Assembly: GCA_965116395.1 (NCBI GenBank) | Contig: OZ220684.1 | Span: forward strand, 4,030,001-4,094,000 | Length of the DNA stretch: 64,000 nucleotides | Source of the DNA: Bin5 sp965116395 | GTDB taxonomy: Bacteria > Chloroflexota > Anaerolineae > Caldilineales > Caldilineaceae | Direction of reading: 5' to 3' | In this document: one piece after another, positions 45,551 through 54,655 of the stretch | Numbering within the stretch: position 1 is the stretch's first letter | How the letters are laid out: the number at the start of each line of letters is the position of its first letter | The notes under the pieces: generated by a model | What the model was told of the DNA's origin: nothing | What the model saw: the letters and a program-made list of their open reading frames with translations, nothing else | Databases searched by the model: none | Translations under genes and position numbers: made by a program

Positions 45551-47179
45551 TCAATCAAGAATATATACAACGAGAGTGGCGCTCAGCGAGCGGAAGGGCT
45601 GCGGTGTCTGTTCGCTTTCGAGGAAGGTTACGCTCTTGATTGAGCATTCCAGCAGGATGCTGTCAGAACGAACAGTACATGTCAGGCCTGGAACGACTTC
45701 AAGCGGCGTGGATGAAACGGCGCCGCCGACTTCGGCGAGGCCGTCCAAGCCGGTAAGGTCCGCACCCGGTGAAACGAGGGGCTGGCTGAAGCTCTGTACG
45801 GCGGAGCGATCATATAGCCAGATATCGAGCAGCCGCACCTGGTCCATTTCAGCGGCGGCGCGATCGACAGATTCGTTGATTCCCATGCCACAGGCGCCCA
45901 GAAGCTCACCGTCGGCTGTGTTGATGGTGAAGCTCTCATCGTAGGATTGGACGCCGAAGGCGTAGTTCGCCTCAAATTGGCCTACTATCTGGCGCGAGGT
46001 CTGGTCTGCTGGCTCTTGGTCGGTATGGCTGCGGCCCGTGTCTGCGATACCGGGGTCCAACCTTGGGGCATGGTCAGATTCCAGACTCGTTTCCTGCTGT
46101 TCTGCGGGACTTACGGGCGCGGCGCCAGGCTCCTCGATTGTAATTTCTTCTACCGGGCCGCCTGGATCGGCTTCCGGCGTGTCGACGCGATCCGGTACTG
46201 GTGGCTCGGCTGAAACCGTTGGCCAGTCGTCGACGCGGAGACCCGTGTCGACGCTCGCCAGGTCTTCGACGGATTCTGCGCTTTCTGCGGTTAGAGGCGC
46301 GACATCGGGATGACGCTCGTCTTCCCATGCGGCGGCATTATTGTCTTCTGCCGACTCGTCCGCGGGCCACTCATCCTGCGAGGCATCACGGAATTCGCCA
46401 ATCTGCTCGGTTTCGTCTTCCTGGAGCGCCGGAGCGGCGGTTTCCGGGGGGGCATACTGCGACGTATTGATTGGATCGGGCTCTTCGTCGACCGACGGGG
46501 CTGGTGATTCCTCGCTAACCGACACCTGGCTGCCCCACTCCTCTGGTTCCGGGATTTCATCGTAAGGAGTCTTCGCCTGGTCTGATTCCTCGCCAGTTTC
46601 GACTTGGTGTTCGGTCTCGGGTTGGAAGTGTGAGGAGGGCGGCGGCGGTTCAAAAGAGCGGGGCGCGGCGACCGCCTGCTCCCGGAAGACTGGCTCTTCA
46701 AGGCTGGCGGGCTCTTCGGTTTCGCGATCTCTGTGCAGCCAACTGAGGGTTGGGCGCTGTCTGACCGGTCTGCCGGCGAGAGGGGGCGGTTTGGCGCGCG
46801 ACTCTTTCGGCGCAGTTGCTTGTTTGGAGCGCCTCCTGCTGAATGGCAGGGGGAACGGCTGCTGCGAGGGATCGTTTCCTTGCGACTGGCGTAACAGCTG
46901 GTAACCGATGACGACGGCACCGGCCAGCAGGAGCGCGGCGGCCACGTACAGCAGTCCTTGATTCAGCCAATCCAGGACGGCGGAATAGCTCGAGTCTGTT
47001 GCCGCGCCAGCGCCGGCAGGGGTTTCGACAGTCTGGGATGGGGAGGACGCGGCGGGCTGCGCCGCGGGCGGCTCGGTCCACTGCACAGGCCAGACCCACC
47101 AACCGATAAACAGGCCCAGAGTCAGCCCTACCAACCCCGACATCAGGATGTGGACAAGTGACTTGTGACGGTCGATCAT
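45551..47179 (-). CDS. Unknown membrane protein with long acidic linker
   Basis: 542 residues from ATG 47179. Two membrane segments, VHILMSGLVGLTLGLFIGWW (about 9-28) and LLYVAAALLLAGAVVIGYQLL (about 75-95), with a short Pro/Ala/Ser loop between. A basic stretch is followed by about 280 residues of Glu/Pro/Ala-rich low-complexity sequence, then a globular C-terminal domain (about 415-542) with DESFTINTADGELLGACGMGI and LLECSIKSVTFLES. No family recognised. Follows the sugar nucleotidyltransferase gene closely, so may belong to that transcript. Confidence 0.7.
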   Translation of the reverse strand: MIDRHKSLVHILMSGLVGLTLGLFIGWWVWPVQWTEPPAAQPAASSPSQTVETPAGAGAATDSSYSAVLDWLNQGLLYVAAALLLAGAVVIGYQLLRQSQGNDPSQQPFPLPFSRRRSKQATAPKESRAKPPPLAGRPVRQRPTLSWLHRDRETEEPASLEEPVFREQAVAAPRSFEPPPPSSHFQPETEHQVETGEESDQAKTPYDEIPEPEEWGSQVSVSEESPAPSVDEEPDPINTSQYAPPETAAPALQEDETEQIGEFRDASQDEWPADESAEDNNAAAWEDERHPDVAPLTAESAESVEDLASVDTGLRVDDWPTVSAEPPVPDRVDTPEADPGGPVEEITIEEPGAAPVSPAEQQETSLESDHAPRLDPGIADTGRSHTDQEPADQTSRQIVGQFEANYAFGVQSYDESFTINTADGELLGACGMGINESVDRAAAEMDQVRLLDIWLYDRSAVQSFSQPLVSPGADLTGLDGLAEVGGAVSSTPLEVVPGLTCTVRSDSILLECSIKSVTFLESEQTPQPFRSLSATLVVYILD

Positions 47180-47216
47180 TTTCCAGCCTATTTCCAATGG
47201 CGCATCCAACGCGCAG

Positions 47217-48293
47217 TTACAGGAGTTCGCTGCGTTTGGCGGCCTGCAGTTTAGCGACGACCTGTTTGACCTGCTGAATACTGTCCTTCTTTGCAATTAG
47301 CAGGGCGTCGCCGGCATCGATCACAATGAGGTCGTCGACATCTATCAGGGCTACAAGCTGCTTGTGCGCGGCTATGATATTGCCGCGGCTATTCAGCTGA
47401 AGGATTTCCCCTTCGACCGGAATGTTGCCATCCTCGTCGCGGGGAATGACGGTTTCAAGGGCATCCCAACTTCCCATGTCGTTCCAGCCGACCTGCATGG
47501 GCACTACTGCCACCTCTTGCGCGCCCTCCATCAGGCCATAGTCGATCGAAATGTCGGGCATGGTCGGCCAGACTTCAGCCAGCACGCTGTCGTGCTCGTT
47601 GGCGGCGAGGGCAGAGGCGATGCGGTCGATGGCGGCGAACAGTGCGGGCATCTGTCTTTCGTATTCGGCCAGTAGCCGCTTTACGCGGCTGACGAAGATG
47701 CCGCCATTCCAATAGTAGCCACCGTCGGCCAGGAACTGTTCTGCGGTGGCCTCATCGGGCTTTTCCAGGAAGCGTTTCACGGGGAAGGCGGGGAGGTCGC
47801 CAGCCACGGGAAGGGGCCGTCCTTCGCGCTGGATGTAGCCATAGCCCGTGTGCGCTTTGGTTGGCTCGATGCCAAGCACGGACAGGTAGCCGCGGCGGGC
47901 GCAATGCTCCGCCTGCCGCAGGGCGTTCTGAAAGCCGGCAGCGTCCTGGATGAGATGATCGGCGGGGAGAACGGCGACGACTTCGTCCGGGTCGCGCAGC
48001 TGCAGGTGGGCGCAGGCGAGGGCAATGGCCGGGGCGGTATTGCGTCCATCGGGCTCGACCAGGATATTTTCGGGGGGCAACCCGGCCAACTGGTCGGTAC
48101 ACAGGCTGGCGTAGCGGCTGCCGGTGATGACATATGTGTCACCGGTGGCCACCAACCCTTCCAACCTGGCGACGGTAGACTGGATCATAGTCTGGCCGCT
48201 GCCGGTGATGTCGGTGAACTGTTTGGGTGCGTGTTTCCGGCTGCGGGGCCACAGACGTGTGCCAACACCACCGGCAAGGATAACTGCGTACAT
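47217..48293 (-). CDS. manC: Mannose-1-phosphate guanylyltransferase
   Basis: 358 residues; makes GDP-mannose from mannose-1-phosphate and GTP. Nucleotide-binding start VILAGGVGTRLWPRSR with KHAPKQF (about residues 4-25), VLPADHLI, the metal/sugar region GYGYIQ and FLEKPDEATAEQFL, and YYWNGGIFV. The protein lacks the C-terminal isomerase domain of bifunctional ManC/AlgA, so it is the single-function form. GDP-mannose could feed the polysaccharide genes at 35.7-39.0 kb. Confidence 0.93.
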   Translation of the reverse strand: MYAVILAGGVGTRLWPRSRKHAPKQFTDITGSGQTMIQSTVARLEGLVATGDTYVITGSRYASLCTDQLAGLPPENILVEPDGRNTAPAIALACAHLQLRDPDEVVAVLPADHLIQDAAGFQNALRQAEHCARRGYLSVLGIEPTKAHTGYGYIQREGRPLPVAGDLPAFPVKRFLEKPDEATAEQFLADGGYYWNGGIFVSRVKRLLAEYERQMPALFAAIDRIASALAANEHDSVLAEVWPTMPDISIDYGLMEGAQEVAVVPMQVGWNDMGSWDALETVIPRDEDGNIPVEGEILQLNSRGNIIAAHKQLVALIDVDDLIVIDAGDALLIAKKDSIQQVKQVVAKLQAAKRSELL

Positions 48294-48305
48294 TGTCTTT
48301 AAGGT

Positions 48306-49388
48306 TCAGTTGGCGCGGACATATTGCATCAGTCCAACCTGACGCACAAGGCCCTTGAGCTCCATCATGGCCAGAAGACTGCTGACCTGTGAGGTGTCCA
48401 GAGGGGCTGCCCGCACGATATCGTTCATGTGCTGCGGTTCGGTAGAGATATGTTGCAGAATCAAGGCTTCGTCGGGCGAAGCCGGCACCGTGCCGCGGGC
48501 GTCCCGATGGGCGACCGCAGTGGGCAGTTGGAGACGCTCCAGCAGATCGTCAACCGAGGTGATAGGAATGGCGCCGTCCTGAATCAGCCGGTTGCAGCCA
48601 TCGCTGCCGGGGCTCAGGATCGAGCCGGGCACGGCAAATACATCGCGGGACTGTTCGGCGGCAAAGTCGGCAGTGATGAGCGCGCCGCTGCGCTTTGCCG
48701 CTTCGACGACGATCACCGCCAAGCTCAACCCGCTGATGATGCGGTTGCGGGGCGGAAAATTGCTGGCTTCGGGGCGAGTGCCCAGGGCGTATTCACTGAT
48801 CAGCGCGCCCTGTTCGATGATCTGCATGGCCAGCCTTCGATTGCGGGCGGGATAGATCTGGTCGACGCTGCTGCCGAGGACAGCGAGTGTGCGGCCGCCG
48901 GCGTCAAGGGCGGACTGATGGGCGATCGCGTCTACGCCGAGCGCCAGCCCGCTGACGACGGTCACGCCGTGGCGGGCGAGGTTGGCCCCCAACTCGGCGG
49001 CCACTTCGCGTCCATAGGGTGAGACGCGCCGCGTGCCGACCACGGCGACTGCGAGTTCGTCACTTTTTTCAAGCTGGCCGCGCATGTACAGGAGCGGAGG
49101 GGGCTGAGGAATCTGAAGCAGATTGGCGGGATAACCATCATCCTCCCGGCTGAAAACCTGGTATCCGCGGCGGAGGACCTTTTCCAGCTCTGCCGACGGG
49201 TCCAATTGCTGCCGGGCAGTCACCAGATTCCCGATGCTGCGACGGTCGAGTCCTGCTGCTTGCAACGTTTTGGTTGGCGCTTTCCAAGCCGCGGCGATGT
49301 TGCCGCAAGTTTCCAAGAGGGCGGTCAGCCGTGCAGGGCCGATGCCGGGCACGCGGTTGAAGGCAATCCAGTAGGCTCGGTCGTCCAT
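48306..49388 (-). CDS. dprA: DNA-processing protein DprA
   Basis: 360 residues when started at ATG 49388 (MDDRAYWIAFNRVPG); an ATG at 49427 is possible, neither has a clear ribosome site. Helix-hairpin-helix near the N-terminus (VPGIGPARLTALL), then the Rossmann-like DprA core with VVGTRRVSPYGREVA, SGLALGVDAIAH and LGSSVDQIYPARN, and a C-terminal winged-helix of the DML1 type (LILQHISTEPQHMNDIVRAA). Loads RecA on incoming single-stranded DNA in transformation. Confidence 0.95.
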   Translation of the reverse strand: MDDRAYWIAFNRVPGIGPARLTALLETCGNIAAAWKAPTKTLQAAGLDRRSIGNLVTARQQLDPSAELEKVLRRGYQVFSREDDGYPANLLQIPQPPPLLYMRGQLEKSDELAVAVVGTRRVSPYGREVAAELGANLARHGVTVVSGLALGVDAIAHQSALDAGGRTLAVLGSSVDQIYPARNRRLAMQIIEQGALISEYALGTRPEASNFPPRNRIISGLSLAVIVVEAAKRSGALITADFAAEQSRDVFAVPGSILSPGSDGCNRLIQDGAIPITSVDDLLERLQLPTAVAHRDARGTVPASPDEALILQHISTEPQHMNDIVRAAPLDTSQVSSLLAMMELKGLVRQVGLMQYVRAN

Positions 49389-49445
49389 GGTCAAGTGACA
49401 GCGCTCAAAATGATGCGGCAGGTGCATGCGGCAAGGAGATAGGGG

Positions 49446-50063
49446 TTATGGCATTTCATCTTCTAGCAGCCCTGGCTGGAGGCGGACGGTCAGGATTCCG
49501 GCCTCGACGTCGACGGATCGGACCACATCTGCGAGGGCAGGAATCAGCAGATCGCGGTCGCGATTTACGCCCGGTTCGGGCTGGATGATATACACTTCGT
49601 TGGCGCCGGTAAACAGAACGTCCGCCACTTTGCCCAGGCGCTTTTGGGATTCAGTCTGCACGGTGAGACCGACAATGTCATGGACCCAGAATGCGTTTTC
49701 ATCCAACTCCATTGCTTCTTCTTCGGGAATGTACAACCATTCGCTGTAAAGATCTTCAGCCTCAAATCTTTCCGATATGTCAGAGAAGCGGATCAAAAAG
49801 ATGCCTTTATGAGGACGGGACGTTTGGATCTCGGTCTGGGCCAACTTTTCTCCAATGAAGAGTTGCTGGCCGGGGGTGAAGCGTGTGTCAAAGTCGGTGT
49901 GGGACTCGACTTTCACCTCTCCCTGCAGGCCGTGCGCGCCGAGGATTCGACCGACAGCGAGGTAGCCGTCAGGAATAAAGGCTGAGCGCCGGTGAAAGCG
50001 GTTGGCGCGTGAAGAGCCAGCCTTGCCGGATCGACGTTGTTTGCGCTGGGATCGTGTTTTCAT
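49446..50063 (-). CDS. rimM: Ribosome maturation factor RimM
   Basis: 205 residues if started at ATG 50063; upstream residues to 50126 are unlikely. A basic N-terminal stretch of about 30 residues (KTRSQRKQRRSGK) precedes the RimM N domain LAVGRILGAHGLQGEVKV and the PRC-barrel domain with VHDIVGLTVQTESQKRLGKVADVLFTGANEVYII (core GKVADVLFTGANEVY). Needed for 30S head assembly near uS19. Standard neighbour of rpsP and the KH protein. Confidence 0.95.
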   Translation of the reverse strand: MKTRSQRKQRRSGKAGSSRANRFHRRSAFIPDGYLAVGRILGAHGLQGEVKVESHTDFDTRFTPGQQLFIGEKLAQTEIQTSRPHKGIFLIRFSDISERFEAEDLYSEWLYIPEEEAMELDENAFWVHDIVGLTVQTESQKRLGKVADVLFTGANEVYIIQPEPGVNRDRDLLIPALADVVRSVDVEAGILTVRLQPGLLEDEMP

Positions 50064-50304
50064 CCTGACTGGTCCTGCATCTGCAGGGTCCTCTCGCTGC
50101 CCAATGGCCGGTACCTGCGAAAACAACAGGTGCGGGAATGGGACTTGAATCGAATTGTCGGAGAGCTGCCCCTGCCCATCACTACCTTATCATGGGCCCG
50201 CCGCATCCTGCGATAACGGGGAGACGGCGGACCATTTTGGGGTCACAGATACGGGCAGGCGCAAGGGGTCTGCCATCTAAGGAGATAATGACCTGTCGGG
50301 GCGG

Positions 50305-50532
50305 TTACATAATCTTCAGGATTACATCACGCGACTGGCGGACCGACGCCACTTTCAGGACGGAACGCATGGCGTTGGCCACTCTGCCATTCTTGCCGAT
50401 CACTCGCCCGGCATCCTCCGGCGCAACCTGAAGCCGCAGAACCACCCGTTCCCGGTATGCGCGCTCGGAGACGTGCACTTCTTCGGGCGCCTCCACAAGA
50501 GCTTTCGCCATGAATTCAACAAGTTCTTTCAT
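50305..50532 (-). CDS. khpA: KH-domain RNA-binding protein (KhpA/YlqC-like)
   Basis: 75 residues. Single KH domain with the GKNG-type loop as VIGKNGRVANAMRSVL (about residues 47-62). ELVEFMAKALVEAPEEV at the start is the family N-terminus. Its ATG lies 15 bases after rpsP, the usual position between rpsP and rimM. In other bacteria it pairs with KhpB and affects cell division and RNA turnover. Confidence 0.95.
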   Translation of the reverse strand: MKELVEFMAKALVEAPEEVHVSERAYRERVVLRLQVAPEDAGRVIGKNGRVANAMRSVLKVASVRQSRDVILKIM

Positions 50533-50547
50533 AGGATGCTCTCTTTA

Positions 50548-50859
50548 TCAGGCGGCTTCCATCTCGGTCGGAGCCGACTCAGGTTCGTCGGAATCAATAG
50601 CCTTCAACTTGCCGTTTTCGTCGGTGATCCCGTTTTTTGTCAACAGGCGGGCGACGGCTTCGCTGGGTTGGGCGCCGACAGCCAACCAGTGGCTGGCGCG
50701 TTCGCTCTTGATGTTGACGGTGGGGGGATCGGTCATTGGGTCATAGGTACCGATGTTTTCGATGAATCGGCCGTCGCGCGGGCTGCGCTGGTCGGCGACG
50801 ACAATGCGGTAGAACGGTTTCTTTTTTGCGCCCATGCGGCGCAGACGGATGCGGACCAC
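50548..50859 (-). CDS. rpsP: 30S ribosomal protein bS16
   Basis: 103 residues starting with GTG at 50859 (GGAG nine bases upstream). Core VRIRLRRMGAKKKPFYRIVV and SPRDGRFIENIGTYDP, then the short helix EAVARLLTKNGI; about 20 residues of acidic tail follow (DSDEPESAPTEMEAA). In the standard ffh-rpsP-khpA-rimM order. Confidence 0.97.
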   Translation of the reverse strand: MVRIRLRRMGAKKKPFYRIVVADQRSPRDGRFIENIGTYDPMTDPPTVNIKSERASHWLAVGAQPSEAVARLLTKNGITDENGKLKAIDSDEPESAPTEMEAA

Positions 50860-50963
50860 TGATTACGGCTCCTTGGTTTCTGACAGAATATCAATCCGAT
50901 GAAAGTGACGCCGGTAACGAATCCGGCGAGCGTTTACGATGTGCAGCGGCGGTGTCGATGCGT

Positions 50964-52355
50964 TCACGACATGCGGCCCTGGCGCAACGAAGCGAGAAGC
51001 CCTTCGGAACTTGGTTCGCGTTGGCGACGCCTGCGCCGCTTCTTCTTTTTTCCGCCCTGATCGCCGAGCATGCCGGCCTGCTTCATCATTTTCTGCATTT
51101 CGCGAAAACGTTTGATGAGCTGGTTGACGTCCTCGACGGTTGTGCCGCTGCCTCCGGCGATGCGGCGACGCCGGCTTGCATTGAGCAGGTTGGGCAGGCG
51201 CCTTTCCTGCGACGTCATGCTGTTGATAATTGCTTCGATCTGCTTGAGGTCGGAGTTGACTTCCTGGGCGTCGAGCTCCTTGGCCATTTGGCCCATGCCC
51301 GGCACCATTTTCAGGAGATCCTGAATGGAGCCGAGGCGTTGAAGCTTTTGCAGCTGGTCGCGGAAATCTTCAAAGTCGAACTGGCCTTCGGCGAGCCGTG
51401 CTTCCATGGCGACGGCATCTTCTTCACTGATGCCATCTGAGGCGCGTTCGATGAGTGTGAGCACATCGCCCATGCCGAGGATGCGCCCGGCGAGGCGGTC
51501 CGAATGGAAGGGCTCGAGACCGTCCATTTTTTCGCTGGTGCCGAGGAATTTGATCGGGACGCCGGTTACGTGGCGGATGCTGAGCGCGGCGCCGCCGCGG
51601 GCGTCGCCGTCGATTTTTGTCATAACCAGCCCGGTAACGGGCACACGTTCGTGGAAGCCCTCGGCAACCGTGACTGCTTCCTGTCCGGTCATGGCGTCGA
51701 CCACAAGGAGGACGTCGGCAGGACGGGCGATCAGGCGAATCTGCTCCAACTCCTGCATCATCGATTCATCGATCTGCAGACGGCCGGCGGTGTCGAGGAT
51801 GAGGGCCGTATAGGCTTTTTCTCTGGCAGTTCGGAGGGCATTCTTGACGATGCTGCTGGGAGCGACGTCGGTGCCTTCGCTATGCACCGGAATGTCGATC
51901 TGGCGGGCAAGCGTTTCCAGTTGAGTGATAGCGGCGGGGCGGTAAATGTCGGCTGCAACCAACAGAGGGCGCTGGCCCTGTTTGCGGAGGCGCAGAGCAA
52001 GTTTGGCGGCCATGGTGGTCTTGCCGGCGCCCTGCAGGCCCACGAGCATGAGCACATTAGGAGGCGGGCCGGAAAGATCAAGGGGAGCCGGTTCTCCAAG
52101 GAGTTTTACGAGCTCCTCGTTGACGATTTTGACGACTTGCTGTGCCGGCGTGAGGCTTTCCATCACCTCGATGCCGATTGCGCGCTCTTTGACGCGTCCG
52201 ACGAACTCTCTGACAACCTTGTAGTTGACATCTGCCTCGAGCAGAGCCAAGCGGACTTCGCGCAGGGCCGCGTTGACGTCGCGCTCTGAGAGCTTGCCGC
52301 GGGTGGCCAAGTTATCAAATACGCCTTGCAGCTTGTCAGACAAACTTTCGAACAC
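50964..52355 (-). CDS. ffh: Signal recognition particle protein Ffh
   Basis: 463 residues from GTG 52355, which gives the family N-terminus VFESLSDKLQ; the ATG at 52385 would add ten untypical residues. GTPase motifs: GLQGAGKTTMAAKLA, DTAGRLQIDE, MTKIDGDARGG; M domain with MGQMAKEL, SMTSQERR and RRRRIAGGSGTTVEDVNQLIKRF (core RIAGGSG), then a Lys/Arg-rich tail (KKKKRRRRRQ). Binds 4.5S RNA and signal sequences and docks with FtsY. Downstream genes rpsP, khpA and rimM follow. Confidence 0.97.
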   Translation of the reverse strand: MFESLSDKLQGVFDNLATRGKLSERDVNAALREVRLALLEADVNYKVVREFVGRVKERAIGIEVMESLTPAQQVVKIVNEELVKLLGEPAPLDLSGPPPNVLMLVGLQGAGKTTMAAKLALRLRKQGQRPLLVAADIYRPAAITQLETLARQIDIPVHSEGTDVAPSSIVKNALRTAREKAYTALILDTAGRLQIDESMMQELEQIRLIARPADVLLVVDAMTGQEAVTVAEGFHERVPVTGLVMTKIDGDARGGAALSIRHVTGVPIKFLGTSEKMDGLEPFHSDRLAGRILGMGDVLTLIERASDGISEEDAVAMEARLAEGQFDFEDFRDQLQKLQRLGSIQDLLKMVPGMGQMAKELDAQEVNSDLKQIEAIINSMTSQERRLPNLLNASRRRRIAGGSGTTVEDVNQLIKRFREMQKMMKQAGMLGDQGGKKKKRRRRRQREPSSEGLLASLRQGRMS

Positions 52356-52611
52356 GGAATCTACCCTGCTTGCTTCTGGCGGCAACTGTACTTCTATTAT
52401 ACCGACACCGTATTATAGGTTAGAACGGGTGTGTCAGCAAAAATTACGGGTTGCTGACGGCAGCCACGGTTTATTGAGGCGCGTCCGTACCCACAAAGTC
52501 TATACTCAAATGGGTAATTCTGCTAATAGTGATATGGGCAAAGTAGAGGCGAAAGCGGGGTCGGTGAAAGATTTGGGGGGGAGGGGCGCGCGAGCGCGGC
52601 GACCATTCTTT

Positions 52612-53226
52612 CTAGTCGGCGACGGGCTGGTTCTCCTGCTCCTGGGATGTCGAGGTACGGACGTAGACTTCGTGGATGCGCTGGACGGCAGTGACGTTGG
52701 TCATTATGGCCAGAAGCCAGAGGACAGGCAGCACCAGGCCCAGGATCAGGGAGGCTATCAGCAGGACAAGGCGTTCGGGCCGCTGGAGAAATCCTACATT
52801 GCATTCGATATCGAGGCCTTCGGCTCGGGCGCGTGTATAGCTGACGGCCCAAGATCCCACCAGGGTAAAGAAGATCAGGAGGAGTGGTGTCTGGGCGTTG
52901 TTCTGGTTGGCGTAGTAGACGGCCAGGCCCAGAAAGGTGATGCTCTCCGAGTAGCGATCGAGGGTGCTATCCAAGAAGGCGCCAAATTTGCTTTCGGACT
53001 CGCTGATGCGGGCCAGGGTGCCGTCGACCATGTCCAGCATCGCGGCTGCCCAGAGGATGAAGCCGCCGATGAGGAGGTAGCCGGTCGCCAGTAGGGCGGC
53101 AGAGCCGATGGTCAAGGCGAAGCCGGTGAACGAAATCATGTTCGGGGTGACGCCGATGCTCTGCAGCCAACGCGCAAAGGCGGTGACGCTGGACATGAGC
53201 AGTGGACGAACATGCTTGGCCATCAT
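52612..53226 (-). CDS. CDP-alcohol phosphatidyltransferase
   Basis: 204 residues with about six membrane segments. The signature DG-x2-AR-x8-G-x3-D-x3-D is intact in DMVDGTLARISESESKFG followed by AFLDSTLD (about residues 66-92). It transfers a phosphatidyl group from CDP-diacylglycerol to an alcohol such as inositol phosphate, glycerol phosphate or serine; which one cannot be told. The last residues are polar (TSQEQENQPVAD). Confidence 0.93.
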   Translation of the reverse strand: MMAKHVRPLLMSSVTAFARWLQSIGVTPNMISFTGFALTIGSAALLATGYLLIGGFILWAAAMLDMVDGTLARISESESKFGAFLDSTLDRYSESITFLGLAVYYANQNNAQTPLLLIFFTLVGSWAVSYTRARAEGLDIECNVGFLQRPERLVLLIASLILGLVLPVLWLLAIMTNVTAVQRIHEVYVRTSTSQEQENQPVAD

Positions 53227-53299
53227 GGGTCGAGATTTTCCTGGGCATCTGGAATTGAAGGACTAAACCTGCGTGGGTTTGTAGTATACATGGCCTCAA

Positions 53300-53600
53300 A
53301 GTGGTTGGCAAGGAAGGACGGGGAAGGGCGGGGAGCTTGTGGGAGCGGGTTGCGAGAGTTTACAAGAGATCGGCTAGAGATTGGGGGAGAAATCTGGGGG
53401 GGTTGTCTGGATGGGGATTTTTGGGATTTGAGCAATGGGCTGTTATGGACGGCGTCGGGGAGGGGGCGGAATTGGGGGGTTTGGCAGGTTTTGGGGGGCG
53501 AGAGGGAGGTGTGGGGGGGGTGTGGAGAGGGTTGTGGGGAGATGGGGGCTCTTTGGGGTGGGTGATGGGTAGGGGAATACGGCTGCTGCCCAGGGGGAAC
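53300..53600 (+). repeat. G-rich low-complexity region with quadruplex motifs
   Basis: The plus strand is packed with runs of three to eight G and very little C. A clear four-run motif lies at 53320-53343 (GGGG-AA-GGG-C-GGGG-7 bases-GGG), with several more from 53455 to 53575. ORFs here on either strand look like composition artefacts. It lies between the phosphatidyltransferase start and the end of the Cys-cluster gene. Confidence 0.8.
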
Positions 53601-53629
53601 AGGAGAGGTGATTATATAATATTTGTTTG

Positions 53630-54655
53630 TTAAGCCCCTACTGCAACTGCGGGGGCGGTGGTTACGGGAGGACTGTTTTTCTTTTGGGCTTCGAGAAAGG
53701 GTCCAAGCTCGTCCAATTTTTCGTTGTGTTTCTCTATCCTTGCCCTTTTTCGTTTGTAGTCTTCGTCTTCAGAGAGTTCCCTGGCTTGAAGCATCAGGTC
53801 CTTGATTTTGTTGCGCTGGTCTGCCATGACTTCTTGCGGCGTTTCGTCGTTGCGGCTGAAACGGGAGGTGCTGACTTTGACTTTCACGAAGGCGGGAAGC
53901 TTGGTGAAGGGTTTGCCGGTCAGGGGGTCGAACGGGGCTGAGGGGTCGCTGGCTAAACGGGCCTGGGTCTCTAAGACATCTTTGTCCATGGTTTCCAACA
54001 GGTCGGTGATCTCGTGAACATCGGGAAGGCTGGCCTTTGCAGGGTCATATTCGTCGAACTGGCTCTGCATTTCTTCGATTAGCTGTTGTGTGAGGTCGAG
54101 GTTCCGGTAGCCGAAGCGGTGTCGGCCTTTGTCGTTGAGGACCACTTCGGGGGGTTGGTCGGGGTTGGAGGGCTCATTGTATTCGGCGAAGTCCTGGGCG
54201 ACGAGGGATTCGGCGCGGTACTGGTCCTGTTGGGCGGTGATGTTGTCGACGGCTGCGAGGAAGTCGAGGTTGGCGGGTGCGCCGGTGAACTCGGCGGCGG
54301 CGGCCTGGGTTTCTTCGGTGCGGATGCGCTCCATTTCCTCGTCGGCGCGGTGGTAGAGGTCGACCAGGGTTTTGGCGCTGCGGCAGGCGGCGTTGCAGGC
54401 GGCGGGCGAGATTGTTCCTTCCAGTACTCGGACCATGCTGTCGTGAACGAGGTCGATGGCTTGTTTGAGGCGTTCGGGGAGGCGTTTGTCGAGGCGGGCG
54501 GCGGTGGCGAAGTTTTTGCCGCCGCGGGCGCGCCATGTGTGGACCTGGTCGGGGGCGGGACCGTGGGCGATGCAGAGGCCGTCGTATTTCTTGAGGCCGA
54601 TTCCCTGACAGGGAGAGCCGTCTTTTCTGATTCCTTTACAGGGGGTTTTGGACAT
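53630..54655 (-). CDS. Unknown protein with N-terminal Cys/His cluster
   Basis: 341 residues. The N-terminus carries CKGIRKDGSPC then a Cys and His in GLCIAHG, a likely zinc site (C-x9-C ... C-x2-H). A helical part follows (RLPERLKQAIDLVHDSM, ISPAACNAACRSAKTLVDLYHRADEEMERI), which recalls proteins found in prophages and genomic islands; the rest is charged and helical, with a coiled-coil-like end. No enzyme motif. It is flanked on both sides by extremely G-rich noncoding DNA, which suggests an acquired gene. DNA or RNA binding is an inference from the Cys/His cluster. Confidence 0.75.
   Translation of the reverse strand: MSKTPCKGIRKDGSPCQGIGLKKYDGLCIAHGPAPDQVHTWRARGGKNFATAARLDKRLPERLKQAIDLVHDSMVRVLEGTISPAACNAACRSAKTLVDLYHRADEEMERIRTEETQAAAAEFTGAPANLDFLAAVDNITAQQDQYRAESLVAQDFAEYNEPSNPDQPPEVVLNDKGRHRFGYRNLDLTQQLIEEMQSQFDEYDPAKASLPDVHEITDLLETMDKDVLETQARLASDPSAPFDPLTGKPFTKLPAFVKVKVSTSRFSRNDETPQEVMADQRNKIKDLMLQARELSEDEDYKRKRARIEKHNEKLDELGPFLEAQKKNSPPVTTAPAVAVGA

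Noticed and set aside
53301..53633. Gly/Trp-rich ORF in the G-rich region
   Set aside because: Composition artefact of G runs.
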